From: Prochlorococcus sp. AG-409-B13
GTDB lineage: Bacteria; Cyanobacteriota; Cyanobacteriia; PCC-6307; Cyanobiaceae
Assembly (NCBI GenBank): GCA_003216035.1
Contig: QCJM01000006.1
Location: 1-55,048 of the forward strand
Reading direction: 5' to 3'
Length of the DNA: 55,048 bases
Part shown: positions 42,740 to 52,969 of the stretch, piece by piece
How the letters are laid out: the number at the start of each line of letters is the position of its first letter
Numbering within the stretch: the first letter of the stretch is position 1
Program-made: the position numbers and the translations under genes
Notes under the pieces: generated by a model
Told to the model about the DNA's origin: nothing
The model's database searches: none
What the model saw: the letters and a program-made list of their open reading frames with translations, nothing else

Positions 42740-43960
42740 TCACTTGGTTTGTACTCCTTTCCTCGAAATTGCGAAATGATCTATTAATAAAGCTTCTATA
42801 GGACCTAATGATAAAAGAAAAATTAATGAAATTAAGAAACCTCCCATCATTAGGATGTTAGTTATGACACCATATATCATCCAACCAATAAAAAAGTGGG
42901 TAATGGAAATGTTTACTAATCTTGACGATTTATTACTGATTGATATTATTATTGCTGTAATTAGAAACGGAAGCATAATACACCCAGCGTAAGAGAAGTC
43001 TCGGATTATTTCACCAGCCATTGTGTAATTATTAAATCCCCATACATTACTTTTCTCTAAAGCATGTATAGCAGATCTAGTGATATAAGGGTTGAAACGA
43101 GAGGCTATATTATAAATTGGTAGCAGAGTCCTTTCTCCTACCCAGTTTGGTTCTGGAAGTCTATTGATTAGTTCACTCAGAGTATTTAGGTATGAAAAAG
43201 AATAGTGGATGATGCTCTCAAAGAGCTCTTTAGATTCTGAGAATATGTTATAACCTTCACGTAAAACTTTTGGAGATTGTGTAAATAGTGAAACTGCTGT
43301 AATTACACTGAAATAACCTAGGGGGTTTTTTTTATTTACTCGCCAATCCCATAGTAATGTTGCTACTAGAATGAAAATCACAAAAGCCATGCCGGCTCTC
43401 GCTGAAGTCTGAAGATCGTTTAAAAATATATTTAATATTGATAGCGCTAGTAAGAATAAGTGCTTTAATTTTTTTGTGCATCGATATATTGAAAAGCTAA
43501 GGCAGAATCCAGCAAAGCAAAGCCCGTTTGGATAGCTCAACCAAATAGGGACTAGGCTCTTCATCCCTACAGAAAAGTTTCTCAGCATTGCAAAGAACTC
43601 TTGCCCTGACGATGTATCCTCTGCAGTACTCCAAATGTATAACCAAGTTATAATCTGGAGTATAAATAATATAGTTACCAAATTTCTTGCCACTAAGTCA
43701 ATAAAGATTCTCTTTTTCTTGTTTAAATGATTCCTCTCCTTTTCAAGATATAGTGGCTTGCTTCTAAATATAAAAAGTGCAAGTGAGCACCCTATATATG
43801 GTAGAAAGAAAATAACTACTCCTAGCAATGTGATTTTTCCAGGTACATCAAATATGGATTCATATAACAAGCAAAGGGATGTGTATAGAAAACCTATTAT
43901 CAATGGATATTTCCAGTCTAAAGACTCTATAGGCTTTTTCCTTTTGGTCAAAATATACAC
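42740..43960 (-). CDS. Wzy-like oligosaccharide repeat-unit polymerase candidate
   Basis: 406 residues with about ten to eleven membrane segments. A long periplasmic-type loop (about residues 225-310, ...RLPEPNWVGERTLLPIYNIASRFNPYITRSA...) between late helices, and Arg-rich short loops (LQTSARAGM), fit O-antigen polymerases of the Wzy/EpsG kind, which join lipid-linked repeat units outside the cytoplasmic membrane. Sequence similarity in this group is always low, so the call rests on topology and context. Its start is 13 bp after the stop of 43974-44405; the two likely share a transcript. No terminator was clear after it. Confidence 0.6.
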   Translation of the reverse strand: MYILTKRKKPIESLDWKYPLIIGFLYTSLCLLYESIFDVPGKITLLGVVIFFLPYIGCSLALFIFRSKPLYLEKERNHLNKKKRIFIDLVARNLVTILFILQIITWLYIWSTAEDTSSGQEFFAMLRNFSVGMKSLVPIWLSYPNGLCFAGFCLSFSIYRCTKKLKHLFLLALSILNIFLNDLQTSARAGMAFVIFILVATLLWDWRVNKKNPLGYFSVITAVSLFTQSPKVLREGYNIFSESKELFESIIHYSFSYLNTLSELINRLPEPNWVGERTLLPIYNIASRFNPYITRSAIHALEKSNVWGFNNYTMAGEIIRDFSYAGCIMLPFLITAIIISISNKSSRLVNISITHFFIGWMIYGVITNILMMGGFLISLIFLLSLGPIEALLIDHFAISRKGVQTK

Positions 43961-43973
43961 TTCGTTTTGAGGG

Positions 43974-44405
43974 TTACTTGACCACTTCTACAATTCCTTG
44001 AGCAACATAAACTGCCAGTCCTTTGATATTTTCGATTAGCTCCTTCTCGGGAAAATCCCATTTCTTAGATATTTTTTCAGCTAAGTTGTGGTTTTCACAG
44101 TGACTTACCATCTTCTTGACCAAATAATCATCCAACTCTTCGCCTACTCTTACTATGAGGTAATCCCAAATTGAACTTTCAATTTTACTGATAAAAGTTA
44201 TGTTATCAACACCTGTATATTCATATAATTCCATTACACCAATATGGCAAAATATTTGACCTAATTCATCGTAGGCACCTTCGCTGCCTTTAGCGTGCTC
44301 ATATTCTGCAAGCAACCAATCTAATTCCTCTTTTTTCTTTTGATCTCCTCGCTTGACCTCTGTTAAAAGTCTATAGAAATCACTAAACTCTATTGGCTTT
44401 GACAT
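43974..44405 (-). CDS. Hypothetical acidic protein, 143 residues
   Basis: A soluble, helical, acidic protein (FSDFYRLLTEVKRGDQKKKEELDWLLAEYEHAKGSE...). Cys and His (FCHIGVMELYEY, VSHCENH) are scattered and form no known metal motif. No family recognised. It precedes the Wzy-like gene by 13 bp, so it may serve the same process, but this is only context. Confidence 0.5.
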   Translation of the reverse strand: MSKPIEFSDFYRLLTEVKRGDQKKKEELDWLLAEYEHAKGSEGAYDELGQIFCHIGVMELYEYTGVDNITFISKIESSIWDYLIVRVGEELDDYLVKKMVSHCENHNLAEKISKKWDFPEKELIENIKGLAVYVAQGIVEVVK

Positions 44406-44821
44406 TTCAGTGGAAACTTTTCCCCTAATCCTATCATCATAACAAAAGCACTTGTCCTGAGTTATGCCTATAAATCATAATATAATGGTGATCTTGTAAT
44501 TAACATGGCATTACTTTTGGTTTATATTCCAAAGCAGAATTTATAAACTCATATATGGTGATGACTTTTTTAGAGGCTTTATTGAACTATTTAACTTAAG
44601 AGGCTCACTTTTTCTTAGCCAGTAATTTATTTTCTTTTACCTGCAGTTCTAAGTAGCATTGTTAAATAGCTTTCTAGCATGACATTTGGTTATGGTTTTA
44701 AGTTTCTTGTGTGCTTTGTTTGAGTTTGGATGTAGTCTTTTGGGATGATATCATTTGTTTATGTTCTTAGATGAGGGTAATGACTAGAGCAGTTTTTTAT
44801 TGCTAAATAACTACGAACATC
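44406..44821. other. Intergenic stretch at the island-core transition
   Basis: No gene or hairpin seen. Composition shifts toward the GC-richer core on its right. It holds divergent upstream regions for 43974-44405 and 44822-46048. Confidence 0.3.
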
Positions 44822-46048
44822 ATGGTGCATGAAAATACAATAGATATTCCCAGTAGAGTAGCTCTTGTTCATGAATGGTTTACACCTCATTCAACCGGAG
44901 GTGCTGAGCAAGTCGTAAAGGCTATAGATGAGCTGCTATTAGGCCATGGTTGTATCGCTGACTTGGCCGCGCTAGTTGATGGTGAAAGTAGCAGGCCTGC
45001 AAGTTGGCTTTTTTCAAGGCCTGTCAAAACAAGCTTTATACAGAAATTACCTTTGGGTGTAAGTCGAGTTCAGAATTTTTTGCCCTTGTTGCCATTTGCG
45101 ATTGAGCAACTTGATTTGTCTGATTACCCTTTGATAATAAGTAGCAGCCATTTAGTAGCTAAGGGGGTTTTGACTAATCCTGAGCAGGTGCATATTAGTT
45201 ATGTGCATACACCTGTGAGATATGCGTGGGATCAAATGCATATTTATTTAAAAAGATCTGCTTTGTCTAGAGTTGGGCTTGGCCCGTTGATTCGTTGGCA
45301 ACTTCACTGTCTTAGACAATGGGATCAACTTAGTGCTATTCGTGTAAACTATATATTGGCTAATTCTAGGTTTACAGCAAGAAGAATATCTAGTTTTTGG
45401 GGTAGAAAAGCAGAGGTTCTACATCCACCAGTTAATGTAGAAAGGTTTCGTTGGAACTTACCAAGAGAAGATTTCTATTTATGCCTTTCTCGTTTAGTTC
45501 CTAACAAGCGCGTTGATTTAGTTGTTGAAGCATTTAATAATATAGGATTGCCATTGTATGTGGTCGGCGAGGGACCTGAGAAGAATTTTTTGAGAGGTAT
45601 TGCAGGACCGACAATAAAGATTCTTGGTTATCAGAGTAAGACAAAGGTTGAGGAGTTGATGGGTAGATGTAGGGCCTTCGTTTATGCGGGTATGGAAGAC
45701 TTTGGTATTGCTCCGGTAGAAGCTATGGCGGCCGGTGCACCAGTGATTGGTTTAGGAAAGGGTGGTTTACTCGATACAGTTCGATGTATTTCAAAAGGCA
45801 TTAGTCACCCAACAGGAATACTTTTTTCTGAGCAAACAGCCTCTTCACTTATAGATGTAGTTAGTTGGTTTGAAGAAAGCAAACTTTGGCGAGAGTTCTC
45901 ACCTGAATCAAATCGCCTATGGGCGGAGAACTTCAGACCAGAGTTATTCTCATTACGTTTTGAGAGGGTCTTAAAGAAGGTTTTGGAAGGCCATCGAAGG
46001 GCCTGTGCCGTTGCATCGAGTGACCCTGCCGGACTGTTGGATTTCTAA
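44822..46048 (+). CDS. Glycosyltransferase family 4 (mannosyltransferase-like)
   Basis: 408 residues, GT-B fold. HEWFTPHSTGGAEQVVKAI (about 16-34, acceptor-side Gly loop), ISYVHTPVRYAWD (about 127), LCLSRLVPNKRVDLVVEAF (about 220, donor domain start), VVGEGPEKN and EDFGIAPVEAMAAGAPVIGLGKGG (about 297-320, the E-x7-E catalytic block). HTPxRYxWD is characteristic of WbaZ-type mannosyltransferases that use GDP-mannose. It is followed at 25 bp by the sugar transferase that starts lipid-linked synthesis. Together they probably begin the surface polysaccharide. GC content is closer to the core than to the island. Confidence 0.85.
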   Translation: MVHENTIDIPSRVALVHEWFTPHSTGGAEQVVKAIDELLLGHGCIADLAALVDGESSRPASWLFSRPVKTSFIQKLPLGVSRVQNFLPLLPFAIEQLDLSDYPLIISSSHLVAKGVLTNPEQVHISYVHTPVRYAWDQMHIYLKRSALSRVGLGPLIRWQLHCLRQWDQLSAIRVNYILANSRFTARRISSFWGRKAEVLHPPVNVERFRWNLPREDFYLCLSRLVPNKRVDLVVEAFNNIGLPLYVVGEGPEKNFLRGIAGPTIKILGYQSKTKVEELMGRCRAFVYAGMEDFGIAPVEAMAAGAPVIGLGKGGLLDTVRCISKGISHPTGILFSEQTASSLIDVVSWFEESKLWREFSPESNRLWAENFRPELFSLRFERVLKKVLEGHRRACAVASSDPAGLLDF

Positions 46049-46073
46049 TCTTGATATTGAGTAGGAACAGAGA

Positions 46074-46844
46074 TTGGAAGATAAATTGAACTTTCCCTTT
46101 AGATCCTTTTTAAGAAGTAATCTTGGCATGCCTGTTGGTAAAGGCTTTGAGACCAATCCTGTTAAGAATCTGACTCCAACTCCTTCTTTACTGCCTGCTG
46201 ACGATTTAATTCGTCAGCAGAGTCGAGCAGGAAGATCTTTGAAGAGAGCTGGAGATGTGATTTTCTCTTTGCTGGTTCTAGTGACTTGCTGGCCTCTCTT
46301 CTTATTTATCGCTTTTTTGGTTAAGTTAACCTCTCCAGGTCCCGTTTTTTATGTACAAGAAAGAGTAGGCCGTAATTTTAGTCGTTTTGGCTGCATTAAG
46401 TTTCGGACAATGACTATAGATGCTGACGATAAGCTGACAAATGTTCTTGCAAGTTCCCCTGCAATGAAGGAGGAATTTGAACGTGATTTTAAGCTAAGAA
46501 AAGATCCAAGAGTTACCATTATTGGTAAATTCTTGAGGAGGTCTAGCCTTGATGAACTTCCCCAATTCTTTAATGTATTACGGGGACAGATGAGTTTAGT
46601 TGGACCCAGGCCAATAGTTGAGAAAGAGCTGCAGCGTTACGGGGAATTTATGGAGGAAGTCTTTTCTGTTAGGCCTGGCTTGACAGGACTTTGGCAAGTA
46701 AGTGGTCGCAATAATTTGAGTTATGCTAAGAGAGTAAAACTAGACGTTTCCTACGCAAGAGGACGTTCTTTTATATTAGATATTGAGATTATTTTACTTA
46801 CTTTTGGAGTCCTTCTTCTGCCTATGGATCGTGGTGCTTATTGA
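46074..46844 (+). CDS. Undecaprenyl-phosphate sugar-1-phosphate transferase
   Basis: 256 residues, bacterial sugar transferase family (WcaJ/RfbP/ExoY type). It moves a sugar-1-phosphate from a nucleotide sugar to undecaprenyl phosphate, the first step of polysaccharide assembly on the inner face of the membrane. Visible: a membrane segment with its leading KRAGDVIFSLL (about 58-85), VGRNFSRFGCIKFRTM (about 100), RRSSLDELPQFFNVLRGQMSLVGPRP (about 152-178) and RPGLTGLWQVSGRN. The large N-terminal membrane domain of WcaJ is absent, as in ExoY. A TTG at 46074 preceded by AGGA is the start. Its 3' end overlaps the convergent cobD by 7 bp. Confidence 0.88.
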   Translation: MEDKLNFPFRSFLRSNLGMPVGKGFETNPVKNLTPTPSLLPADDLIRQQSRAGRSLKRAGDVIFSLLVLVTCWPLFLFIAFLVKLTSPGPVFYVQERVGRNFSRFGCIKFRTMTIDADDKLTNVLASSPAMKEEFERDFKLRKDPRVTIIGKFLRRSSLDELPQFFNVLRGQMSLVGPRPIVEKELQRYGEFMEEVFSVRPGLTGLWQVSGRNNLSYAKRVKLDVSYARGRSFILDIEIILLTFGVLLLPMDRGAY

Positions 46845-47857
46845 GAGAATCTTGGGTAAATGATAAGCCCAAAAATTGCTATTGATATTAACCAAGTTGC
46901 TTCAAGTTTTAGGATTAGTTGCAATAATCTCTCGACTCCTTGTTTGGTTGCCTCGGGTGAATCTGCTGAGAGAGTAGGTTTTGTTATGTAAGTTCCTTGG
47001 TAAGTATTTTGACCACCCATTTTTATATTGAGACAGTGTGCAAATATTGCTTCTGAAAGCCCTGAGTTTGGGGAAGTATCTTTAGAACCTTCTTGCCATG
47101 CTGCTCTGATGATTGACGGAAACTTTGAAGGCTTAGTTATAAGAGGCAGGGTTAAAACTACTAGTCTGCAAGGGAACCATGTAAGTACATCGTCTAGACG
47201 GGCTCCGGATGCTCCTATCCATCTTAAGCGGCCATGTTTATAGCCAATCATTGAGTCGATTGTGCTAGATGCCTTGTATCCCCATCCGAGGGCTAATGGT
47301 CCTGGAAGTTGTGGGTTGTGTTGCCAGATTGTTGCTCCTATGGCCATCCAGAAGAGAGGAGCAAATATTCCATCTACAGAGTTCTCGCTTGCTGTCTCAG
47401 CAGCAGCTCTAAGTATTTCAGCTTGATTTAAATCATCGGTATCTCTACCAACTATTTCGCTTAGGTTTTTGCGGGCTTTGGATAACTTGTTGTTGTTTAC
47501 TCCTCGCGGGAGTGTTTCCAATACAACTTTGACAGCGAGGTTAAGACTACCTGAAGCAAGGCAGCTCCCTAGTCCTAAGAGGAGTATTGATAAACCTAAT
47601 CCTTGCGGTAATAGTGTTTCTTTTAAAACTAGATGTTCTAAAAGCCAACCACTACCTACGCTAAAAATAAGGAGTAAGGAAGTGATTAATAACCCTCCAA
47701 ATTTCAACGCGAAAGTATTTTCACCTGCAATTGATTCGACACACTCTCGAAGAATCTGAATGAGTTTTCCCATTAGTTCAACTGGATGAGGTGACCAGCG
47801 TGGGTCACCCACAACAAGGTCTAGTAATGCGGCTGCAATTAAAAGTGTGAAGAACAA
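46838..47857 (-). CDS. cobD: Adenosylcobinamide-phosphate synthase (CobD/CbiB)
   Basis: 339 residues, integral membrane enzyme of cobalamin biosynthesis that attaches the aminopropanol (phosphate) arm to adenosylcobyric acid. Family blocks: LDLVVGDPRWSPHPVELMGKLI (about 12-33), LSEIVGRDTDDLNQAEILRAAAETASENSVDGIFAPLFW (about 133-170) and GYKASSTIDSMIGYKHGRLRWIGASGARLDDVLTW. Several hydrophobic helices agree with membrane placement. Its start is only 2 bp after the ilvC stop, so both genes share a transcript. Prochlorococcus and marine Synechococcus make their own (pseudo)cobalamin. Confidence 0.9.
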   Translation of the reverse strand: MFFTLLIAAALLDLVVGDPRWSPHPVELMGKLIQILRECVESIAGENTFALKFGGLLITSLLLIFSVGSGWLLEHLVLKETLLPQGLGLSILLLGLGSCLASGSLNLAVKVVLETLPRGVNNNKLSKARKNLSEIVGRDTDDLNQAEILRAAAETASENSVDGIFAPLFWMAIGATIWQHNPQLPGPLALGWGYKASSTIDSMIGYKHGRLRWIGASGARLDDVLTWFPCRLVVLTLPLITKPSKFPSIIRAAWQEGSKDTSPNSGLSEAIFAHCLNIKMGGQNTYQGTYITKPTLSADSPEATKQGVERLLQLILKLEATWLISIAIFGLIIYPRFSQ

Positions 47858-47859
47858 AT

Positions 47860-48879
<1,020 letters not shown>

Positions 48880-49041
48880 TTAGGCCAGAGCTTAAGCAAG
48901 GGAGGCCTATATAAGGAGGAGATTAGGTGAATTCAGAATTTTTTAAATTTGGTTCTAATCAAATTGGGCCTTAGGACTTAAGGGGAGTTTTTACCCTTGC
49001 ATTAGGCATGTACATAAGCTTTTTTGAATTATTAGTTGTAA

Positions 49042-49644
49042 TTAAGCTTCATTGGGGTGGGAGATCACTCTGTCGATCAATCCATATTCCTTGGCTTCAT
49101 GTGCGCTTAAGAAATAGTCGCGATCAGTGTCTTTCTCGACTTTCTCAGATGTTTGGCCAGTCATTTCGGCTAATGATTGATTAAGCATTCCTTTAATCCG
49201 AAGGATCTCTCGGGCTTCGATTTCAATATCACTTGCTTGTCTTTGAGCGGTACCTCCAAGAGGTTGGTGGATCATTATTCGACTGTGAGGTAACGCAAGA
49301 CGCTTGGTCTTGGTCCCAGCAGCGAGAAGGAATGCTCCCATTGATGCAGCTAGTCCCACACAAATTGTTACCACATCACTTTTCACATATTTCATAGTGT
49401 CGTAGATAGCTAGGCCTGCAGTTACTGATCCGCCTGGGCTATTTATGTAGAGAAATATTGGTTTTGTGCTGTCTTCGGAATCCAGATAGAGCATTTGGGC
49501 CACAAGACTGTTAGCAACACCGTCATTAACCTCTTGGCCTAAGAATAAGATTCTTTCTGCTCCAAGTCTTGTGTAAATATCAACCCACCGTTCCAATTGA
49601 CTTCCAGGAAGACGGTAAGGAACACTTGGGGTACCTATTGGCAT
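49042..49644 (-). CDS. clpP: ATP-dependent Clp protease proteolytic subunit ClpP3
   Basis: 200 residues, serine peptidase of the Clp complex. The triad is complete: Ser101 in GLAASMGAF, His126 in IMIHQPLGG and Asp172 in KDTDRD. In Synechococcus elongatus the order clpR-clpP3 is an operon and the two proteins form a mixed ring that works with ClpC; the same order is seen here, so this is most likely the clpP3 equivalent. The gap to clpR is 90 bp. N-terminus [16 protein letters not shown] is typical of picocyanobacteria. Confidence 0.93.
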   Translation of the reverse strand: MPIGTPSVPYRLPGSQLERWVDIYTRLGAERILFLGQEVNDGVANSLVAQMLYLDSEDSTKPIFLYINSPGGSVTAGLAIYDTMKYVKSDVVTICVGLAASMGAFLLAAGTKTKRLALPHSRIMIHQPLGGTAQRQASDIEIEAREILRIKGMLNQSLAEMTGQTSEKVEKDTDRDYFLSAHEAKEYGLIDRVISHPNEA

Positions 49645-49734
49645 GATGAGATTAAGTAAGTGGAATTTAGAGAAAATAAAGGGTTTTGATTGGAAGTGAT
49701 TTGGCCTTGAAGAGCCAATTTTACTTATGGAAAC

Positions 49735-50406
49735 TCAACTTAGAGAAGATGAGTTTTCCGGATCCTTTCTACTGGTTAGTACTCGGTCAATGAGTCCATA
49801 TTGGACTGCTTCTTCAGGGTTTAGATAGCTCATTCGATCAGAATCTTTTGAGAGTTGTTCAATGCTGCGACCTGTATTTTTAGACAGAATTTCAAGCATG
49901 GCATGCTTATTGTGGATTACTTCTTTGGCTCGGATTTGTATGTCTGTAGCTTGTCCTCTCGCTCCACTTCTGGGTTGGTGAAGCACAATTGATGAGTGAG
50001 GAAGGGCTGCTCTCTGGCCTTTTGTTCCTGCGGAGAGAATTACAGCGGCTGTACCCATTGCTTGGCCAATGCAAATTGTATGAACAGGTGGCTTGATGTA
50101 ACTAAGAGTGTCACAAATAGCGAAGGCTTCTGTTTCAAACCCTATGGCATCTCCTGTGTACCAGCTTGTGCCTGTTGAATTGATATAGAAGTAGATTGGC
50201 TTCTCTGCATTGTCGAACTCTAGATAAAGCAGTTGAGCAATTATTAACTCAGTTACGTCCATGCCGAGCTGTCTTTTTGCATCGTCATCAGAGAACAGAG
50301 GCAGACCCAAGTAGACGATCCTTTCCTTTAGCAATAGTGATGGCAGGTCAGGCGGGGGTGTGCGCATCACGGATGAGTCGCTGTAGTAGGGAGCGGACAC
50401 CGTCAT
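49735..50406 (-). CDS. clpR: ClpR, catalytically inactive Clp subunit
   Basis: 223 residues, ClpP fold. The catalytic Ser is replaced: CIGQAMGTAAV (112-122) aligns Gly118 with Ser101 of the neighbouring ClpP, while His143 (VLHQP) and the Asp region (KDSDR) remain. An extra loop (STGTSWYTGDAIGFETEAFAI, about 77-97) is typical of ClpR and is longer than in ClpP. ClpR subunits are structural partners of ClpP3 in the cyanobacterial ClpP3/R ring. It follows the PIN/TRAM gene at 30 bp and precedes clpP3, so the three are likely cotranscribed. Confidence 0.9.
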   Translation of the reverse strand: MTVSAPYYSDSSVMRTPPPDLPSLLLKERIVYLGLPLFSDDDAKRQLGMDVTELIIAQLLYLEFDNAEKPIYFYINSTGTSWYTGDAIGFETEAFAICDTLSYIKPPVHTICIGQAMGTAAVILSAGTKGQRAALPHSSIVLHQPRSGARGQATDIQIRAKEVIHNKHAMLEILSKNTGRSIEQLSKDSDRMSYLNPEEAVQYGLIDRVLTSRKDPENSSSLS

Positions 50407-50436
50407 CGCAGAAAAAAAACTATAAGGATTTGGAGC

Positions 50437-51561
50437 CTAGCGGGGGTTGTTGGTCGTTGGGTGCTCTTTGGTTTTGCTTGTTTTATTGGGAGTTTGATCT
50501 TTTTCAAGCTTTCCGAAAATCATGCGACCAGTAGAAGTCTGCAACGCTCCTGTGATAACAACTGCCTTGCGTTGACCAATTGCTTCTTTTGCTCCTTCGA
50601 TTACAACCATCGTTCCATCGTCAAGGTATCCAACCCCTTGGCTCTCTTCTTTGCCTTCGCGAACAATTTTGAGATTTAGTTGCTCTCCAGGCTGTACATC
50701 AGGCCTTAAGGCAATTACTAATTCACTAAGGTTTAATATTTTTAATTCTTTAACTATAGCTATTTGAGATAAGTTGTAGTCAGAGGTAATAAGTGTGCCT
50801 CCAGTATCCTCTGTTAGCTGAAGTAGGCGATCATCGGTTCCATTGCCTTCGTATTTTGTACTATTTATAACCAGCCTTCTTCCATAGGTATCACGTAACT
50901 CTGTTAACAATTTAAGCCCTCGTCTACCCTTTGCTCTTTTCTCTGAATTGCTCGAATCGGCTAGTTGTTGCAGCTCGTCAATAACCGTCTGAGCAACAAT
51001 TACTTGCCCTTCAAGAAGACCGCAAGAGAGTAATCCCTGAATACGCCCATCAATTATCACACTTGTATCTAAGATTTTTGCTGTTGCTGGTGTGAGAATT
51101 CCTTCTGCTACTAATAGCGCTTCTGTGCTATTTGGATTGAAAAGACGTAGCAGAGTGCGACCATGGACTTCAGCCAAGTTGTAACCAAGAACGCCAAAAA
51201 AGACATTGCTGACTACTGCGGCAAATGGTTTTATTACTACCACTTCCCATGGAAGTGGTAGTAATAAAACTGGGGCCAGAAGAAGATTGGCTACTAGAAG
51301 GCCAAGAATTAGCCCAACTGCTCTACTAATTAATAGGTCGGTAGGTACCGTCCGAATTTGTTTTAGAAGCCTTTTCCTTAGCTGCTGGAAAAAGAATCCT
51401 GCTAATAGACCAATGAAAGCTCCGAAGCCCCCAAGGACAAATCTGAGACCTTCGATATTGGATGCTTGCTCCAGAACATTCTTTGGCAGAAGATCAACTC
51501 CCAGCCAGCCAATGAAAGCCCCTGAGAAAAGAAATAGCACCAGGATGAGAGGGTCAACCAT
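50437..51561 (-). CDS. PIN/TRAM-domain membrane protein (YacL-like)
   Basis: 374 residues. Four N-terminal membrane helices (about 4-25, 40-60, 82-103, 108-128) anchor a PIN nuclease domain (ILDTSVIIDGRI near 163, VIDELQQLADS near 193, GTDDRLLQLTED near 245 and LITSDYNLSQIA near 257 hold the acidic metal residues) and a C-terminal TRAM RNA-binding domain (about 292-350). The family is widespread in cyanobacteria and Gram-positives; its substrate is not known, RNA is likely. The gene contains a striking 20-bp perfect inverted repeat (51228-51270). It heads a probable operon with clpR and clpP3 and is divergent from the HemW-type gene. Confidence 0.85.
   Translation of the reverse strand: MVDPLILVLFLFSGAFIGWLGVDLLPKNVLEQASNIEGLRFVLGGFGAFIGLLAGFFFQQLRKRLLKQIRTVPTDLLISRAVGLILGLLVANLLLAPVLLLPLPWEVVVIKPFAAVVSNVFFGVLGYNLAEVHGRTLLRLFNPNSTEALLVAEGILTPATAKILDTSVIIDGRIQGLLSCGLLEGQVIVAQTVIDELQQLADSSNSEKRAKGRRGLKLLTELRDTYGRRLVINSTKYEGNGTDDRLLQLTEDTGGTLITSDYNLSQIAIVKELKILNLSELVIALRPDVQPGEQLNLKIVREGKEESQGVGYLDDGTMVVIEGAKEAIGQRKAVVITGALQTSTGRMIFGKLEKDQTPNKTSKTKEHPTTNNPR
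51228..51270. repeat. Perfect 20-bp inverted repeat inside the PIN/TRAM gene
   Basis: Arms 51228-51247 and 51251-51270 are exact reverse complements around a 3-nt loop (CAT). In the gene they encode the stretch VLLLPLPWEVVVIK at the start of the fourth membrane helix. The hairpin in the mRNA would be very stable and sits about 300 nt after the start codon. Confidence 0.85.
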
Positions 51562-51658
51562 TGGCTTAGGTTCTGGTTCCTCGCTCCTTTCTCACTCAGC
51601 ATGCTCCATCTTTAGGACCTTGGCTCTGGAAGATGTCCGCACCTTGGAGTAAGAACTC

Positions 51659-52969
51659 TTGAGAAATTTTCATTCATTGAGCCCACCTCGAAGTGCTTAT
51701 GTACATATTCCTTTTTGCCATAGACGTTGTTTCTATTGTGATTTTGCTGTAGTGCCATTAGGTGATCGAGCTGACGGGGATAAAGGACCTGGTAGTCAAT
51801 CCATAAAGTCCTATTTAAGACTGTTGCATCGCGAAATAGAGCTTGTTCCAAAAGGCCCACCTTTGGCAACGGTTTACATAGGAGGAGGTACTCCTTCTTT
51901 GCTAACTCCTTATCAAATCCAATCGTTATTGTTACGCCTTCAAAATACTTTTGGATTTCAATATGGATTGGAGGTGACTCTTGAAATTGATCCTGCTAGC
52001 TTTGATCAATCAGATCTTGAGGGTTACCTTGCTGTTGGGGTTAACAGAATTAGTTTAGGTGGACAGAGCTTTGATGATGGAGTTCTAGAACAATTAGGGA
52101 GAAGGCATCGGTCTCATCATTTGCTAGTTGCCTGTGATTGGTTGGCTCAGGCTACGAATGCTGGGGATCTCACAAGTTGGAGTCTTGATCTAATACAAAA
52201 TTTACCTGGTCAGAAACTGGGGGAATGGGATAGACAGCTTTCTCAAGCTATTGATACAGGTGCTCCACATTTATCTATTTATGATTTATCTATAGAGTCA
52301 GGAACAGTATTTGCTTTACGAAATTATCGTGGTGAATTGAACTTGCCTGATGAGGATTTGGCTGCAGAAATTATGAGGCTTACAAGTTCTAAGTTACGTG
52401 AGGTTGGATTTGGTCGTTACGAGATTTCTAATTACGCTTTGCCCGGTCATGCTTCTCGGCATAATCGTGTTTATTGGAGTGGTGGAGGTTGGTGGGGGTT
52501 TGGACAGGGTGCAACTAGTGCGCCATGGGGGAAGCGATTCGCTCGTCCAAGAACAAGAGCTGCTTATAAGTGTTGGATTGAAAATCAAGAGACTGGAGCC
52601 ATTGATTCTTCTTTGTTGGAAAGGAATTGGATGCCTATAAGTGTTGATGAACAGCTGATTGTTGGTTTGCGTCGTAGAGAAGGAGTTGATCTATATGCGA
52701 TAGCTAGGAGTTGGGGCTGGGATGATAAGCAATGTGAAGTATATTTGAGTGCATTGAAAATGCGATTGCAGAATTTTATTGATGCTGGTTGGTTAAAAAG
52801 TCGTGGACAAAGAGTTCAGCTAAGTGATCCGCTAGGTATGGAAATCAGCAATCAAGTTCTTGTTGAGATATTGCTTTGGTGGGAATCTCTCCCTTCTGAT
52901 GTTGCTGCTTTATCCAGTCTTGAAGAGCTTCCACACAAAGTTGGCGACCAGGGACCAATGCTTGTATGA
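51659..52969 (+). CDS. HemW-type radical SAM protein (HemN-like)
   Basis: 436 residues. Radical SAM with the cluster motif [10 protein letters not shown] (Cys20, Cys24, Cys27). The form CxxxCxxCxF, not CxxxCxxCxC, points to HemW, a heme chaperone, rather than coproporphyrinogen dehydrogenase HemN, although such proteins are often labelled hem[11 protein letters not shown] (about 71-80), [23 protein letters not shown] and the C-terminal HemN_C domain (about 330-400) are present. The start is a TTG at 51659 with GGAG 9 bp before it. The last 125 bp overlap the convergent panB gene, so both strands code there. Confidence 0.85.
   Translation: MRNFHSLSPPRSAYVHIPFCHRRCFYCDFAVVPLGDRADGDKGPGSQSIKSYLRLLHREIELVPKGPPLATVYIGGGTPSLLTPYQIQSLLLRLQNTFGFQYGLEVTLEIDPASFDQSDLEGYLAVGVNRISLGGQSFDDGVLEQLGRRHRSHHLLVACDWLAQATNAGDLTSWSLDLIQNLPGQKLGEWDRQLSQAIDTGAPHLSIYDLSIESGTVFALRNYRGELNLPDEDLAAEIMRLTSSKLREVGFGRYEISNYALPGHASRHNRVYWSGGGWWGFGQGATSAPWGKRFARPRTRAAYKCWIENQETGAIDSSLLERNWMPISVDEQLIVGLRRREGVDLYAIARSWGWDDKQCEVYLSALKMRLQNFIDAGWLKSRGQRVQLSDPLGMEISNQVLVEILLWWESLPSDVAALSSLEELPHKVGDQGPMLV

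Noticed and set aside
50196-50534. Plus-strand frames across the clpR and PIN/TRAM genes
   Set aside because: They are antisense to well-recognised genes and have no family resemblance; the same applies to the frames opposite ilvC, cobD, panB and ftsZ.
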